Assembly: GCF_014805685.1 (NCBI RefSeq)
Contig: NC_060890.1
Location: forward strand, 14,256,500 to 14,320,499
From: Silurus meridionalis
Taxonomy: Eukaryota; Chordata; Actinopteri; Siluriformes; Siluridae
Direction: 5' to 3'
Length of the DNA: 64,000 nt
Made by a program: the position numbers and the translations under genes
Part shown: positions 13,601 through 28,600 of the stretch, piece by piece
How positions within the stretch are numbered: position 1 is the first letter of the stretch
Layout of the letters: each line of letters opens with the position of its first letter
The notes under the pieces: generated by a model
Databases searched by the model: none
The model's input: the letters and a program-made list of their open reading frames with translations, nothing else
What the model was told of the DNA's origin: nothing

Positions 13601-16600
13601 GTCAGTTGTTTAGAGCTTTAATGGTTTAGTGACTTTATCAAAACGTTTTAGAGACAATTACAAGTCCTCTGATCTTGTCCTTAGTTGGTGAAGAAGTCTG
13701 TGCTGGATCTCAAGCTTCAGGCAGAAGACAACTTTGTGCTAAAGGTGGTTCAGTTGGAGGAACTACTAACTGTCCGACATTCAGTCTTTATCATTGGCAG
13801 TGCAGGGTGTGGAAAGTCCAAGGTACATACAATACCATGATTGTGTGTCTCAAATGGGTAACAATTTAGAATAATACACTTTAATATAATGTAAACTGCA
13901 CGTTAGATCATGTTTTGCATTTGTCATTGTCTAATTTTTAGATATGTTAATGAAATATTCAAATGACAAAAAAAATGTATTAATTATTATTATTATACGT
14001 TTATTATTATAATTATTATTATATTATTATTATAAGTACTATTATTATAAGTTATAATTGTTAGTTCTAAATTGTATGTTTTAATTGTTCAATTATGTTT
14101 TTAACTATTACATATTTAATTGTGTAATGAACATGCACTTATAACAGTAGATTTTTTTATTTTTTTATTTTTTTATGAAAGGTTTTGAGGTCTTTGACCA
14201 AAACATACCAAAACTTGAAGAAGAAGTCTGTTGTAGTGGATTTAGATCCTAAAGCTGTGACTTGCGATGAGCTTTTTGGGATTATCAACCCTGCTACACG
14301 AGAGTGGAAAGATGGTATATAAAAAAACTGTTTTTATTATGAAAATGATTAATCATGTTGTTGTTGTTTATCTTGTGTTATTGCTTATTTTCATAGCACA
14401 GTGTTGTTGAGTTCTTATTATCTCCTATTTTCTTAAAGGTCTGTTTTCATGTGTCATGAGGGATTTAGCTAACATAACTCATGATGGGCCTAAGTGGATT
14501 TTGTTGGATGGTGATATTGACCCCATGTGGATTGAATCCCTTAACACTGTTATGGATGACAATAAGGTATATATGACACGTCACACATAAATTGCCTCTG
14601 TACCACTGTTGTGCATTAATTTATAGTAGCAAACAGGATTGTATATTGCTTAATAAATGTTCAACATTATCTTTCCTCTGTCTTTATCTGGTGTATACAG
14701 GTGCTGACTCTGGCTAGTAATGAGCGTATCCCATTAAACCCCACTATGCGACTAGTCTTTGAGATCAAAGATCTTCGAACCGCTACACCTGCTACAGTAT
14801 CTAGAGCTGGAATCCTCTTTATAAACTCTGCTGACCTAGGCTGGTTTCCGTAAGTGTGAAGCGCATTCATTTTAGATTGTATTAATTTACCGAAACTACA
14901 TATAATATTCAGAAATCAGAAGCCTAAAATATTAATTATGGTGTGTACATAATAAAATGTCTGCAATAACCAATGTGAAAACAATCTTTTAGAGTTGTGA
15001 CGAGTTGGATCGAGAAACGAGATGTCCAGTCAGAGAAAGCATATTTGCCTTCTTTGTTTGAGAAGTATCTGCCACCTTGCCTGGAAAAGCTGAAATTCAG
15101 CTTAAAAACAATAATCCCTCTCCCAGAGATAACACTCATTCAAACACTACTGTACCTCCTGGAGTGCCTTCTGCTTCCTGAAAACATCCCACCTGACGCC
15201 ACTAAAGAACTATATGAGCTTTACTTGGTTTTTGCTTGTGTGTGGGCTTTTGGAAGTTCCATGTTTCAGGATCAGGTGCGATATCCCATTCAGACTAGTG
15301 GCTGTGCATTTTGTTTAAGAGATCTTATTATTTATTTGTGTTTTTTTGTATTTATATGTCTTTGAAATGTACTATAAGTAATACACCTTTTCTTTTGTTT
15401 AGCTAATTGATTACCGTGTGGAATTCAGCAAATGGTGGATAAGTGAATTCAAGACCATCAAGTTTCCATCAGAGGGCACAGTGTTTGACTATTTTATTGA
15501 CACAGACTCAAAACAGTTCATTTTATGGACAAAAAAAGTACCTACATTCACTCTGGATCCAGATATTCCTCTGCAGGTTAATGATTTTTTTATGGTTTCT
15601 GAGTCTACTTACCTACAATAGACAACATAATGTAATAAGTAATATTTCTTTGTGCCTCACTTAGGCTTCCTTGGTTCACACTGCTGAGACCATTCGTATA
15701 CGTTATTTCCTGGATGAGCTAATAGGGAGAAAAAGGCCAGTAATGTTGGTAGGAAATGCTGGCAGTGGAAAGTCTGTGATCATGGGAGACAAACTGCGTA
15801 GCCTTAACACAGATAACTATATGATTCAGTCTGTGCCTTTTAACTTCTACACTACTTCTGCAATGCTTCAAGGTGTGCAAGCCTCTAATCAATCATTTGA
15901 TTTATTGTCACTGTTGTTTAATTAAAAATTTTGTTTAGTAAATCATAATTTCATTATATTCAATATAATATTTAACAGCCATTTTGGAAAAGCCTTTGGA
16001 GAAGAAAGCAGGTCGTAACTACGGTCCCCCAGGAAACAAAAGACTGATCTACTTCATAGATGATATGAACATGCCTGAGGTTGACAAATACTTCACTGTT
16101 GCCGCACACACGCTCATCCGTCAACACATGGATCACGGCCACTGGTAATTCTTGTGTATTTTCTTATAATTTGTATAGTGGTATAACATACTTAGAGAAG
16201 AGAGTGTAAACACATATACCTCCTATCTGAAAACTTGCAAATGAATTGTTACTTTATTTTTCGGTTTTCTCATTTTCTGTAGGTATGACAGACAAAAACT
16301 GACACTGAAAGACATCCACCACTGCCAGTATGTGGCTTGCATGAACCCCACTGCTGGCAGTTTCACTATTGATTCCCGACTACAGGTTAGCTTGGAGGAC
16401 TAAATATATTTTTTTAAATACTCACTTTTTTTCTGTACTTTATCTTTTGGTCTTTTGTTTGTCATTGTATTTCATAGAGGCACTTTTGTGTGTTTGCTGT
16501 GAGCTTCCCTGGCCAAGATGCCCTGTTCAGCATCTACAACAGCATGTTTTCACAACATCTGGATATGAAAGGCTTCTCTCCTGAACTAGCTAGTTTCTGC

Positions 16601-19600
16601 TCAAAATTTGTTAATTCAGCTCTTAGTAAGTTTGCTTTCGTTTGTCCACTTACTGAGTTTTAAATAGATTAAAATGTAAAGAAAAATTGACTGTATATGC
16701 AATTCCATCTTTAACAGAGTTTCATCACAAGATAACAGCATCTTTTCTTCCAACGGCTGTCAAATTTCATTACGTCTTCAATCTTAGAGATCTGTCCAAC
16801 ATCTTCCAGGTACAAAATTTTAATGATTTCCTACAATCATTCTCATGTAAGGTCAATATTATTTTAATCGCTTGCTTGATAAATGATTTCCAAGGACAGC
16901 ATTAAAAACAATGACAGGAAATGGTTAAATTTTAACCCATGACCTACATCCTGCCACCACTTGTGAGATAATCATCATTTAACTGTATTAGAAGTATTTA
17001 ACACCAACTCTGCATTTACAGGTTTTATAAATAATGCTGATGTCTTTCAACCATTAATAATCACATGTCTGGCTGCAGGGTTTATTGTTCTCCACTCCAG
17101 AGTGTGTGAAAGATACTTTCGATCTTATCAGAATCTGGATGCATGAATGCAACCGAGTCTATAGAGACAGGTTAACAGATGTACCCGACATCGAACTCTT
17201 CGAGAAGATTCAGGAAGACGTTTGCAAATCTTGCTTTGAGGTAGGCATAGCATGGTGTGTATGGCATTAGTTTGGAAGGCTATGAAGGCTATAGACTAAA
17301 AGCCAAACTGTATATTGATCCTCTGTATGCTTATTTAAATCTGCTTGCTCTGCTTCAAAGGAAATTGATTCAGGAAAGCTTATGGAGAAGCCAAATATCT
17401 ACTGCCACTTTGCACAAGGAATTGGAGATCCACAATATTTTCCCATACCAAGCTGGACAGCATTGAATAAACTTTTGACTGAAGCCCTTGAAAGTTACAA
17501 TGAAGTGAATGCAGCCATGGATCTGGTAAGTAACAGAAAATCTTTATTAGTGAGCTAATTAGTTAGACATTGTAGGGTTTCAAATAATCATTGGTAGAAG
17601 GAACAATTCACATTTAAAGTTTTTTTTTTATGATTTTTCTTTCTTTTTTTTAGGTTCTTTTTGAGGATGCCATGTCCCATATTTGCAGGATTAACCGTAT
17701 ACTGGAGAATCCCAGAGGCAATGCACTGTTAGTGGGGGTAGGGGGAAGTGGAAAGCAGTCATTGTCTCGTTTGGCAGCTAGCATCAGTAATTTTGAGGTG
17801 TTTCAAATTACTCTTAGGAAGGGATATGGGATTTCTGACCTAAAGGTATGTATTGATTCATGTCACTATTAGTTAATTTAAAAGAGTTTGAAGTATTTTG
17901 ATAAGAAATTAACTTTCAGAAAAGTTTATTTTAAATTATTGTCCATACTACAGTAACAGGCTCATTTTCATTATGTAATCTACAGTTGGACCTAAATGCT
18001 CAGTATATTAAGGCTGGCGTGAAGAACATAGGCACAGTGTTCTTGATGACAGACTCGCAGGTGGCAGAGGAGGTGTTCCTGGTGCTTATTAATGACCTGC
18101 TGGCTTCAGGGGAAATCCCTGGCCTGTTCCAGAATGATGAGGTCGAAAACATCATAGCTGCTATGAGGAATGAGATGAAAGACACTGGCCTGCCAGACAC
18201 ACGAGATAATTGCTGGAAATTCTTCATTGACAGAGTTAGGAGACAGTTGAAGGTGACAACTACAGAATAAATAAATAAATAAATACATGATCCATGTTGT
18301 TTAAAAAAAGGAAGTCAATGCCTAGAATTGAATTCTCAATTTAAAGTATTTTCTGTTTATTCTCCTGCAGGTGATTTTGTGCTTTTCTCCAGTGGGCTCA
18401 ACTTTAAGAGCTCGAGCTCGCAAATTCCCTGCTGTAGTTACCTGTACATCTATTGACTGGTTCCATGAGTGGCCAAAAGAAGCTTTGGTGTCTGTCAGTG
18501 CTCGCTTCCTGTCTAAGACAGAAGGCATTACGGTAAATGTAAAAAAAAAAGGTTTTTTTTTATCTATATAATTCACTGCAAATATTTTCTGTGTTTAACT
18601 AATAACAACATGCTGTTTTTTTAGCCTGAAATCAAAGACTCTTTAAGTCTGTTTATGGCTTATGTTCACAAGTCAGTGAATGACATGTCAAAAAGCTACC
18701 TCCTGTCAGACCGCCGCTATAATTACACCACCCCAAAAACCTTTCTGGAGCAGATTAAGCTCTATCAGAATCTGCTTAGTGCAAAAAGGTCAGAACTGCT
18801 GTCAAAAAAGGAACGACTTGTGCAGGGATTGGACAAATTGGAGAATACCTCTGCTCAGGTTAGAAATAACTACTTATGCTAAAAATCTTTTTTACATCTG
18901 TTTTTTTTTTAATGGACATACATTAATTTATATATATATATATGTGTATAAACATACCAGGTAGATGACCTGAATGATAAACTGGCAGTTCAAAAAGTAG
19001 AGCTCAAACAGAAGAATGAAGATGCTGCTAAGCTTATTCAAGTTGTAACAACAGAAACAGAGAAGGTATCCCAGGAGAAAGCCATTGCTGATGAGGAGGA
19101 GCTGAAAGTTCAAGTCATTGCCAAGGTAAAACTGTGCCCTATCACTTTCTCAAACCCAATAACCTGGAAAACATATTTATTGCGTTTTCAATTTATTTGT
19201 AGAACGTAGGGGAGAAGCAAAAGTCTTGTGAAGAGGACCTAGCCAAAGCTGAGCCTGCTCTTCTAGCTGCACAAGAGGCTTTAAACACACTGAATAAGGT
19301 ATATCACTCCTGTCCTCACTTTTTTATTGTTTTGCCCATTTCCTGTTAGTAGTGTGTCTGTTTTTGACCTTTGCTAGTTTTGTGTTTGACATTAGACTGT
19401 TTTTATATTGGATTATTATTTTGTAATAAAATTAGGGTTCCATATGACCAATAAATATGTATGTGGCAAGCACTGGGTATTTAAGTACTATATTTTCTTA
19501 CTGGCCACTTTATTTAACACATCTATCTCGTTAGTCTACGTTAAGTGGTAAAGTTGAGAGAATAGTTGTTGGTGTGAGACTAGCAGGCTAAGAATTGCAT

Positions 19601-22600
19601 TACCCGAAATACATGTGTTACTGCAACATCCGCTAGCCTGCCAGTACAATGCCAGTTCATGATTTTTAATTACACAAATATATGTCTCAGTGCCATACTT
19701 ATTGTGATTGGATTGTAAGCAAAATGTAAGTACAAGGCAGATATACCTAGCGCTATAGCTCTTTCAGAAAGTTTATTCTAGCCAGTAATATGAATTTGCA
19801 TAAACATTCTTTTATTCACTGCTGTTTTCTTCTGTTGCTGTGTTGTCCTGCAGAACAACTTAACTGAACTTAAGTCATTTGGCTCACCTCCGGAGGCTGT
19901 GGTTAATGTCACAGCAGGTGTGATGATCCTCCTTGCCCCTGGGGGCAAAATCCCCAAAGACAAAAGTTGGAAAGCAGCTAAAAACATGATGGCAAAAGTG
20001 GATTCTTTTCTGGACAGTCTGATCAAATACAATAAGGAGAAAATACCTGATACCTGTATGAAAGCTTTCGAGTAAGTGTTTTTTCTTTTTTTTATTGTAG
20101 TACTATCGATTGTGTACTTTCAGTTTCTTGAATGTTTTGTGATTATAAAATTTTAATCATCCCTTTTTTCAACTTCTCTTTACCAAGACCCTTCAAGAAT
20201 GACCCCAAGTTTGAGCCAGAATTTATTCGTTCAAAGTCAATAGCTGCTGCTGGACTCTGTTCATGGTGTATCAATATTGTAAAGTTCTATGAAGTCTTTT
20301 GTGATGTGAAGCCCAAAAGGATGGCCTTAGAGCAGGCCAATGCTGACTTGGCTGCAGCCAGAGACAAATTGTCCGTTATCACAACCAAAATTGCGGTAAG
20401 ACTTTTACTCAACTCTAGAGTTGGAATAATTACACAAAGCCCTATTCACAAAAGATTGAACCAAGTTTTTGGTACTTTTTTCAGGAACTGAATGCAAATT
20501 TGGCCAAATTGACAGCTGAAGTCGAGAAAGCAAAAGAAGACAAACAAAAGTGTCAGGAGGAAGCTGATGCTACTAATAAGACTATTTCCCTTGCCAACAG
20601 GTAACATATTTATGTGAATATAAATTATTATAATTGGAATAGGTATTGTAATTTGTTCAGTGCACATCAAGCCTACGTTAAATTTATGATTTTATAATAA
20701 ATAATTATTCTTTCTAGACTTGTTGGAGGTTTATCATCTGAGAAGATCCGCTGGTCAGAATTAGTAGCCCAGTTAAACAGTCAGGAAAAAACACTCTGTG
20801 GCGATGTCATGCTGATTTCAGCTTTTGTGTCATATGTTGGATATTTCACAAAGAAATATCGCAGCGACCTCATGGACAAATATTGGCTTCCTTATCTCAA
20901 GGAACTTAAGGTGCTTTATACATTTCAATGTTTTAATGTCTAACAATCTAATTCATCAATTATCTAACAAATTTCATTCTATCATTTCTTTCTCAGGACC
21001 CCATTCCCATCACAGAGGGTCTAGATTCCCTGACCCTCCTTACAGACGATGCAGCAATAGCAGCTTGGAGCAACCAAGGTCTGCCTAGTGACCGCATGTC
21101 TGTTGAAAATGCCACCATCCTCTGCAACACTGAGCGCTGGCCATTGATCGTGGATGCACAGCTCCGCGGCATCAAATGGATAAAGACCAAATACGGAGAC
21201 GACCTTAAAATCATCCGTCTGGGGCAGAGAGGGTAAGTCTGGTGGTCTGATCAGCTGCTGAATTTTGACAGCACCTTCACATGTAAATAGCAATTAGTTT
21301 TATTTTAACAACACTCTTCCAAACCACAGTATTTTTTTTAAATAGTTAAGTTTCTCACTTTATCATTATTCCATCCACAATAGGAAGTGGAAAAATTGAA
21401 AAGAAAAATACATGCAGTGCAGCATAGACAGGAAAAGAACATACAAGTAGCAGTCTTTAAGAAAAAATGAAAGGCAATTACTCTATATCAGTGGTCCCCA
21501 ACCCCCGGGCAGCGGACCACGGCCCGGTCCATGGGTCAATTATTACCGGACTGCACAGAAAGAATACATAATTTACACTATTTTCATTTTATTTATTGTT
21601 TGATTCTGAACAATGTTTTATTTTTTAAAATGACCAGATTCTCTCTGCCACATCTGTCTATGACTTACTCTTGATGCATGTCAAAATACTTGCCTCAGTC
21701 ACATGTTTTACCTCCATCCTCTACCTTCTTAAAGGGGCAGCTCCGTTTGCTAACACATAATACATTACTGCTAAATTTAAACCCCCAAGCTAGCAAAATG
21801 AACAAAAAACAACACAGTGGATTTTTTATTATACTTAGAAAATACCAGTTTTTATGCCTTTCCTATCATTTTATTTTGTTGTATTTATCCGCTACACCTT
21901 TAAGGCCGGTCCATGAAAATATTGTCCGACATTAATCCGGTCCGTAGTTGGGGACCACTGCTCTATATAACCGATTTCTATAGTATAAAGATTTCAGCAA
22001 ATATATTGGAGACAAAAGGTGTGAAATGGCCTGGTATTGACAGTAAAGTCTAATGATATAAAACTATGACAGAATCTCAACATTGAGATTGAAAGCATCT
22101 ACATACATTTTATTATTTCTTTATCCAGATACCTTGACAGTATTGAGAATGCAGTATCCTGTGGAGATGTACTGTTGCTTGAAAATATCAGTGAGAATAT
22201 AGAGCCTGTGCTGGACCCATTGCTTGGAAGGAATACAATTAAGAAGGGAAAGTACGTAATTTTACTACAACCAGTTGAACTCAGAATCTTTCTTAAATTG
22301 AGCAAAAATCCAATTTTCTAAATTGACTTGAATCAACAGGTATATATGTATCGGTGACAAGGAGGTAGAATACCACCCTAACTTTCGACTCATCCTTCAC
22401 ACGAAGCATTTCAATCCTCACTATAAACCAGAGACACAAGCTCAGTGCACTCTGATTAATTTCCTTGTGACACGTGATGGGCTGGAAGACCAGCTGTTAG
22501 CAGCTGTTGTTGCAAAAGAGAGACCTGACTTGGAAGAGCTTAAGGTAAGCTGCATTTCTTTATTTTTGTTTATACCTCATAAATATTTTCAGTATGTTTT

Positions 22601-25600
22601 TTGTATGTCTAATTCTTTTTAATTGTGTCTAAAAATGTGTTGCAACAAAACAGTGACATATATATATATATATATATATATACCTTAGATAGAATATTAC
22701 AAAAGTCAGGAATACTGTATATATTTTTTGTTCAGATTTGTCTGTTTTTCTGTTGCTGGTGTTGGATTATTGCTAATTATTGTTTATTGCACAAATGAAG
22801 CACAAAGCTAATAAAGCCTTTTGACAATCTACCAATTTTCAGGCAGAGCTCACCATACAGCAAAATACATTTAAGATTACACTGAAGGAGCTAGAGGACT
22901 CCCTGCTTGCCCGTATATCAGCTGCCTCAGGAAACTTCCTTGGTGACACAGCGCTAGTGGAAAACCTGGAGACCACCAAGAAAACTGCAACTGAGATTGA
23001 GCAAAAGGTCAGAGATGTTTCAAGATGCCATTTAAAGCATAAGAAACTTGTTCTGCAGATACTCACAGCTGAAAATTGTCTCTAGGTGTTAGAAGCAAAG
23101 ATAACAGAAAAAAAGATCAACCTGGCAAGAGAGAGCTATAGATCTGTGTCTATCCGTGCAGCTCTGATGTTCTTCATTCTCAGCGATCTTAATAAAATAA
23201 ACCCCATCTATCAGTTCTCCCTAAAGGTAAAGTTTACTCTCATAAAAGGCTGAATAATTAATTGGAACAGAACCTGAATGAAAAGACATCTTTTTTCAAT
23301 ATTTCAGGCATTTACAAAGGTGTTTGAGGTAGCCATTATGCGAAGTGAGCCAGCTGAAGATGTGAACCAGCGGGTGGAGAACCTTATCAATGAAATCACT
23401 TACTCCGTCTTCATGTATACCAACCGCTGCTTGTTTGAGAAGGATAAACTCACATTCATTGCTCTGATTGTTTTCCAAGTATGTGGATAATTCAGTTTAT
23501 TCTATGCAGTAAAATGAATAATTCCTGTAATTATCCGAACATCAGCTAACTGTCTCAGAATGTCCTTTATCTTGGTATAGACATTTCTAATCTATAAACA
23601 TTTATCATCTCAGATACTGGTCAGAAACAAGGAGATCAACCCATCAGAACTGGACTTCTTGCTAAGATTCCCTTTTAAAGCTGGCTTGGTATCACCTGTT
23701 GATTTCCTCTCCAACCAGGGATGGGGTGGAATAAAGGTTTGAAGAATGTTCATGATTCTTTTCCACTAGCAAAGACCAAACCAGTTAAAGATGATTATTC
23801 ATACCACTGTTATCACTTTGATTTGTTTATAAATAAATTGCTTTGTTATAGGCTTTGGCTGAAATGGATGACTTTAAAGATCTAGACAACGATATAGAAA
23901 GCTTAGCCACAAGCTGGAAGAAGTTTGTAGAGTCTGAGGCTCCAGAGAAGGAGCTCTTCCCCCGAGACTGGAAGAAAAAGACTGCCATACAGAAGCTCTG
24001 TATGATGAGATGCATGAGACCTGACCGAATGTGTTACGCTATCAGGTGAATGAATAACTTTTCTAAGAAGGCACAGCTTTAATCACAGAAGTCATTTTAT
24101 GGTCATTTTACAGCAGAGACGACATAAACATTAGATACACAATGACAAGGAGTGGTATATTTCAGGCAGCAAATGAACAATCAGTCCTCAGAATTGTGTT
24201 TTGATCAGAAAAAAAAAAACAAAAGAATAAAGCCAAGGATTAAGAAGTGAGCAACTTTATACAAAGGGCCAAATTATGATGGCTAGATGATGAGGACAAA
24301 ACGTCCACAACAGCTTGTGCTTCGGGTTCCCACATGCTCTCTCCTCATTACAGCACACACCTCTCATGAGTAAAGTTAGCTAGTTAGCTAGTTGTGCACA
24401 GTGATATAAATCAAAATGCTTTTTGTTCCCTATTACTTATACACATAATATTTAATCATTAAGTTTGTGTTAATTATGAACATTTACTTAACATATTGTG
24501 ATCAACATATTTGCAATATACTGTGTTTGTTCCTAACCTCTGTGACTCCCTGCATATTTTTAAGTGTTTTTGAAATGATTTAAACATATTTTCATCTCAA
24601 TCTATGGCATCATTAAGATTAAATTATGTGATATTTCCTGGACTCTGCAGAAACTTTGTTGAGGCGAAGCTTGGGACCAAATATGTGGATGGTCGTAGTG
24701 TGGAGTTTTCTGTGTCCTTTGAAGAGAGCAGCTCATCCACACCTATGTTCTTCATCCTCTCTCCTGGAGTTGACCCACTAACAGATGTGGAAGCACTAGG
24801 TCTGTATAGGCTACAGAGTTAGAATAAGGATTAAAAAATTCTCCTTTTACTCCTTCCGATTTTTATAATAACTGTGCCCTAGCAGTACAGAGGCAATCAT
24901 TTACTTACTGTGACCATTTATTTATTTTGATTGTAGCATAAAAAATACAGTCAAATGTAAACATTGTACTTAAGAAAAATAGAAATAATGAAATTAGATG
25001 GCAACCTTCACATGTTCAGCTCAACAAATAATTTAAATATTTGAAATTGTACTTAATTTAGTTTTTTACTGTTTGCATGAAAACAAAATAGTCTCTCTGC
25101 TTATGCAACTTGGGAGGAGGTTGAGGCAAATTGCAGTGTTTGTCCTGGCAAGCAATCCCCAGGCCTTAATCACGCACCCAATTATCGCTCTTTGGCAATC
25201 ATTAGTGCCCTGAAAACTGTTGAGTTGCTAAAACTGCTATAAACCTTGTGCTCCCACAGGCAAGAAGATGGGCTTTACTACTGACAATGGCAAGTTTCAC
25301 AATGTGTCTCTGGGTCAGGGTCAGGAGGTAGTGGCTGAGGCCGCTTTGGACAAGGCAGCAGTGGAGGGGCATTGGGTCATCCTGCAGGTATATAAGAGCA
25401 CAAGTTAATACTACTGTATATACTTTAGAGTCATGTAGCTGTTTTGCTAGACCTTTATGCAATTCTTTCAAGATCATTGTATTTTAAAATTAAAATTTCT
25501 AATTAACTATAAACTAATAATGTATAGATTGCCTTTGATTGTATGTAGATTGATATTGTTTATATCTAATGCATGGATTGTATGTGCATTGTATGTAGAT

Positions 25601-28600
25601 TGATATAGTTTATATCTAAAGTATGGATTGTATTTTATATCTAGAACATCCACCTTGTCGCGAAATGGCTGGGTACTTTGGATAAAGCTATAGAGAAGTA
25701 CAATATTGGGAGCCATGATGATTTCCGTGTGTTTATGAGTGCTGAGCCAGCCCCTACCCCTGAGTCTCACATTATCCCACAAGGCCTACTAGAAAACGCT
25801 ATCAAAATCACCAATGAGCCCCCTACTGGCATGCTAGCCAACCTGCATAAAGCACTTGACCTCTTCAATCAGGTAATGAAAATAATGTCACATTTGGCCT
25901 GCCTAAGATGTACATTTTAATTTGACATTAGTGGAAACTCAAGTATTGATTCAGTATCACAATATGAGTGTCACACTATGCAAATGTAATATGTTTAGGA
26001 CACTTTGGAGATGTGCACAAAGGAGTCAGAATTCCAGGTCATTCTGTTTGCCATGTGTTATTTCCATGCTGTGGTGGCTGAGAGACGCAAGTTTGGAGCA
26101 CAAGGCTGGAACAGGGCTTACCCTTTCAACAATGGAGACCTTACTATCTCTATCAGTGTCCTCTACAACTACCTAGAGGCCAATCCAGAGGTTAAACATA
26201 CAACTATTTTCTATAATTATATTATTTATTATAGTACACCATTCTATAATAGTGTTCTTGTTAAACAATTATATAGGTTCCCTGGGATGATCTGCGTTAC
26301 TTGTTTGGCGAGATCATGTACGGTGGCCACATTACTGATGACTGGGACCGAAGACTATGCAGGACATATCTTCAGGAGTATATGCAGCCACAGATGATAG
26401 AGGATGAAATGGAGCTTGTGCAAGGCTTTCCTGTACCACATAACTTGGACTACAAGGTCAGGGTTCATGTGCTCTTAATAATCTCAACTTCTATAAACTG
26501 ATTCTTTTTTAGAGAACACAAATCATGTCTTCCTAACGTGTCTCGATTAAAGTCAACGGGTGACAGAGCATTCTCAGTCACTGGACCTAGGTTCTAGAAG
26601 GAGTTGTCACTCCCCATCAATTCCTTACCGAATCTTGATTTTAAGTCACCCCTTTGAACATGCTAATTTGTTTTATCTTATGATTCTATTTCTATTTATG
26701 TCTTTTTGGGATTATTTAATTCTTTATACAGTTTTTTTTTTGGTCAACAGTTGTTTTTAAATGTGATAAAGAACAGGGTCCATTATATTTATCACAATGT
26801 ATTGTGTATGTTTTTTTCTGCCTTTGCCTGATTACTCATATATTTTTATATTTAGGGATATCATATGTACATTGATGAGGTTTTGCCACCCGAGAGCCCA
26901 TATTTGTATGGATTACATCCTAATGCTGAGATTGGCATCTTAACTATCACCTCTGAGAAGCTCTTCCGTACTGTGCTGGAGCTCCAGCCTAAAGAGTCTG
27001 TCTCTGATGGAGTTGGTGTTACCTCTCGAGAGGATAAGGTACTTGCTTATGTTTATTGTTATCAAATTTTAAATATTTCTATTAGTTTAAAGTGACACTT
27101 TATGGACCACCAACTACTGAAACTTTTCTATTTCAGGTGAAGGACATCCTAGAAGAGATTTTGGAAAAGCTGCCAGAAGAATTTAATATGACAGAGCTTA
27201 TGTCAAAAGTGAATGTGAAAACCCCATTTATTATTGTTGTGTTCCAAGAATGTGAGAGGATGAATATGCTCACCAAGGAAATCTCAAGATCATTGAATGA
27301 ACTCAGTTTAGGTCTGAAGGTAAGCACCTGTTTATTATGGTGTGTCTGTCTTGGCCCAGAGAAATTTGTTTAAATCAGGTCAATTAAATGCTCTGTTTGT
27401 GGTTTTCAGGGAGAGTTAACCATCACTACAGACATGGAAGAGCTAGAAAATGCTCTGTTTTTAGATGCAGTTCCAGAGTCTTGGACAAAGCTTGCTTACC
27501 CTTCTCTACAAGGGCTGGGTGATTGGTATGCAGACCTCCTCCACAGAATCAAGGTGAGAGAAAACAAACTTTTTACACTTTAATTGCTCATGATGTCTTG
27601 AGAGATGTATAAAAGGTACTTTTTTCTAAAACAGACAACCAGATTATTTTCCATTCCGTGGGTCATTTATTACTAATCCACAGCACTTTTCTTCTCTCCC
27701 TTATAGAAATGTGCTAATGAATTAACTGGTTTTCTGAGGGTGAAAAAAAAGGGTTTTAACAAAAAGGCAGTGAAATAAAACTTTAGATAAAAGAGCTTTG
27801 TGGATAACACAATAAAATGCATCAATATCTCTAAATGCTCATTATCCAAGTAATTTGATTTCACCTTAAGCGCATATCACATAAATTGTCATTGAAAGGT
27901 TTCTACAGTTTTCTTAGCAAATAGTCCAAACTCACAAAGTTGCAGTGCCATAACAGTACATTCTACACATTCAGCCCAAATATGAAGTTGCTGAATTCAT
28001 ATCCATATAATTTGTATCTGTGTTTTTTTCACCTACAGGAACTGGAGACATGGACAGCTGAATTTGCCATGCCTGCTGCAGTTTGGCTGTCTGGCTTTTT
28101 CAACCCCCAGTCTTTCCTCACTGCCATCATGCAGTCCACAGCCAGGAAAAATGAATGGCCATTAGACAAGATGTGTCTGTCTGTAGAAGTCACTAAAAAG
28201 GAACGGGAGGACATGACCGTGGCACCCAGAGATGGTGCTTATATCCATGGTCTTTTCATGGAAGGTAAGATTCTTTGAAATTACGTTTAAAGATCTTAAC
28301 ACTGGAACACAGAATAAACACACACCCAGGATTTTATTTCAGACACACTACAGAGCCCAAAACTAAAATAATAATAAATAATAATAATGATAAAATAATA
28401 TATAAAATAATAATAATACACATGCAGCCAGACTGCATGTAGAATTAATAAATAAATAACTGATCAACTGGCACAAGAACAAGGATTATCGAATTGAAAA
28501 TCTTGAGTTTCTAATATTGAAAGCTTAAAACAATGGCAAAAACATGCATTCAAACACTTTTTGGTTTTCTTCAAAAATGATAAACTTCAAAATGTCTAAT

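Noticed and set aside
19560..19650. Imperfect inverted motif tagcaggcta / tagcctgcca in the intron after w56
   Set aside because: Too short and imperfect to call a transposon or RNA hairpin.
26560..26760. A 66-codon ORF in a dnah17 intron
   Set aside because: Hydrophobic AT-rich composition, no homology and no splice or start context.
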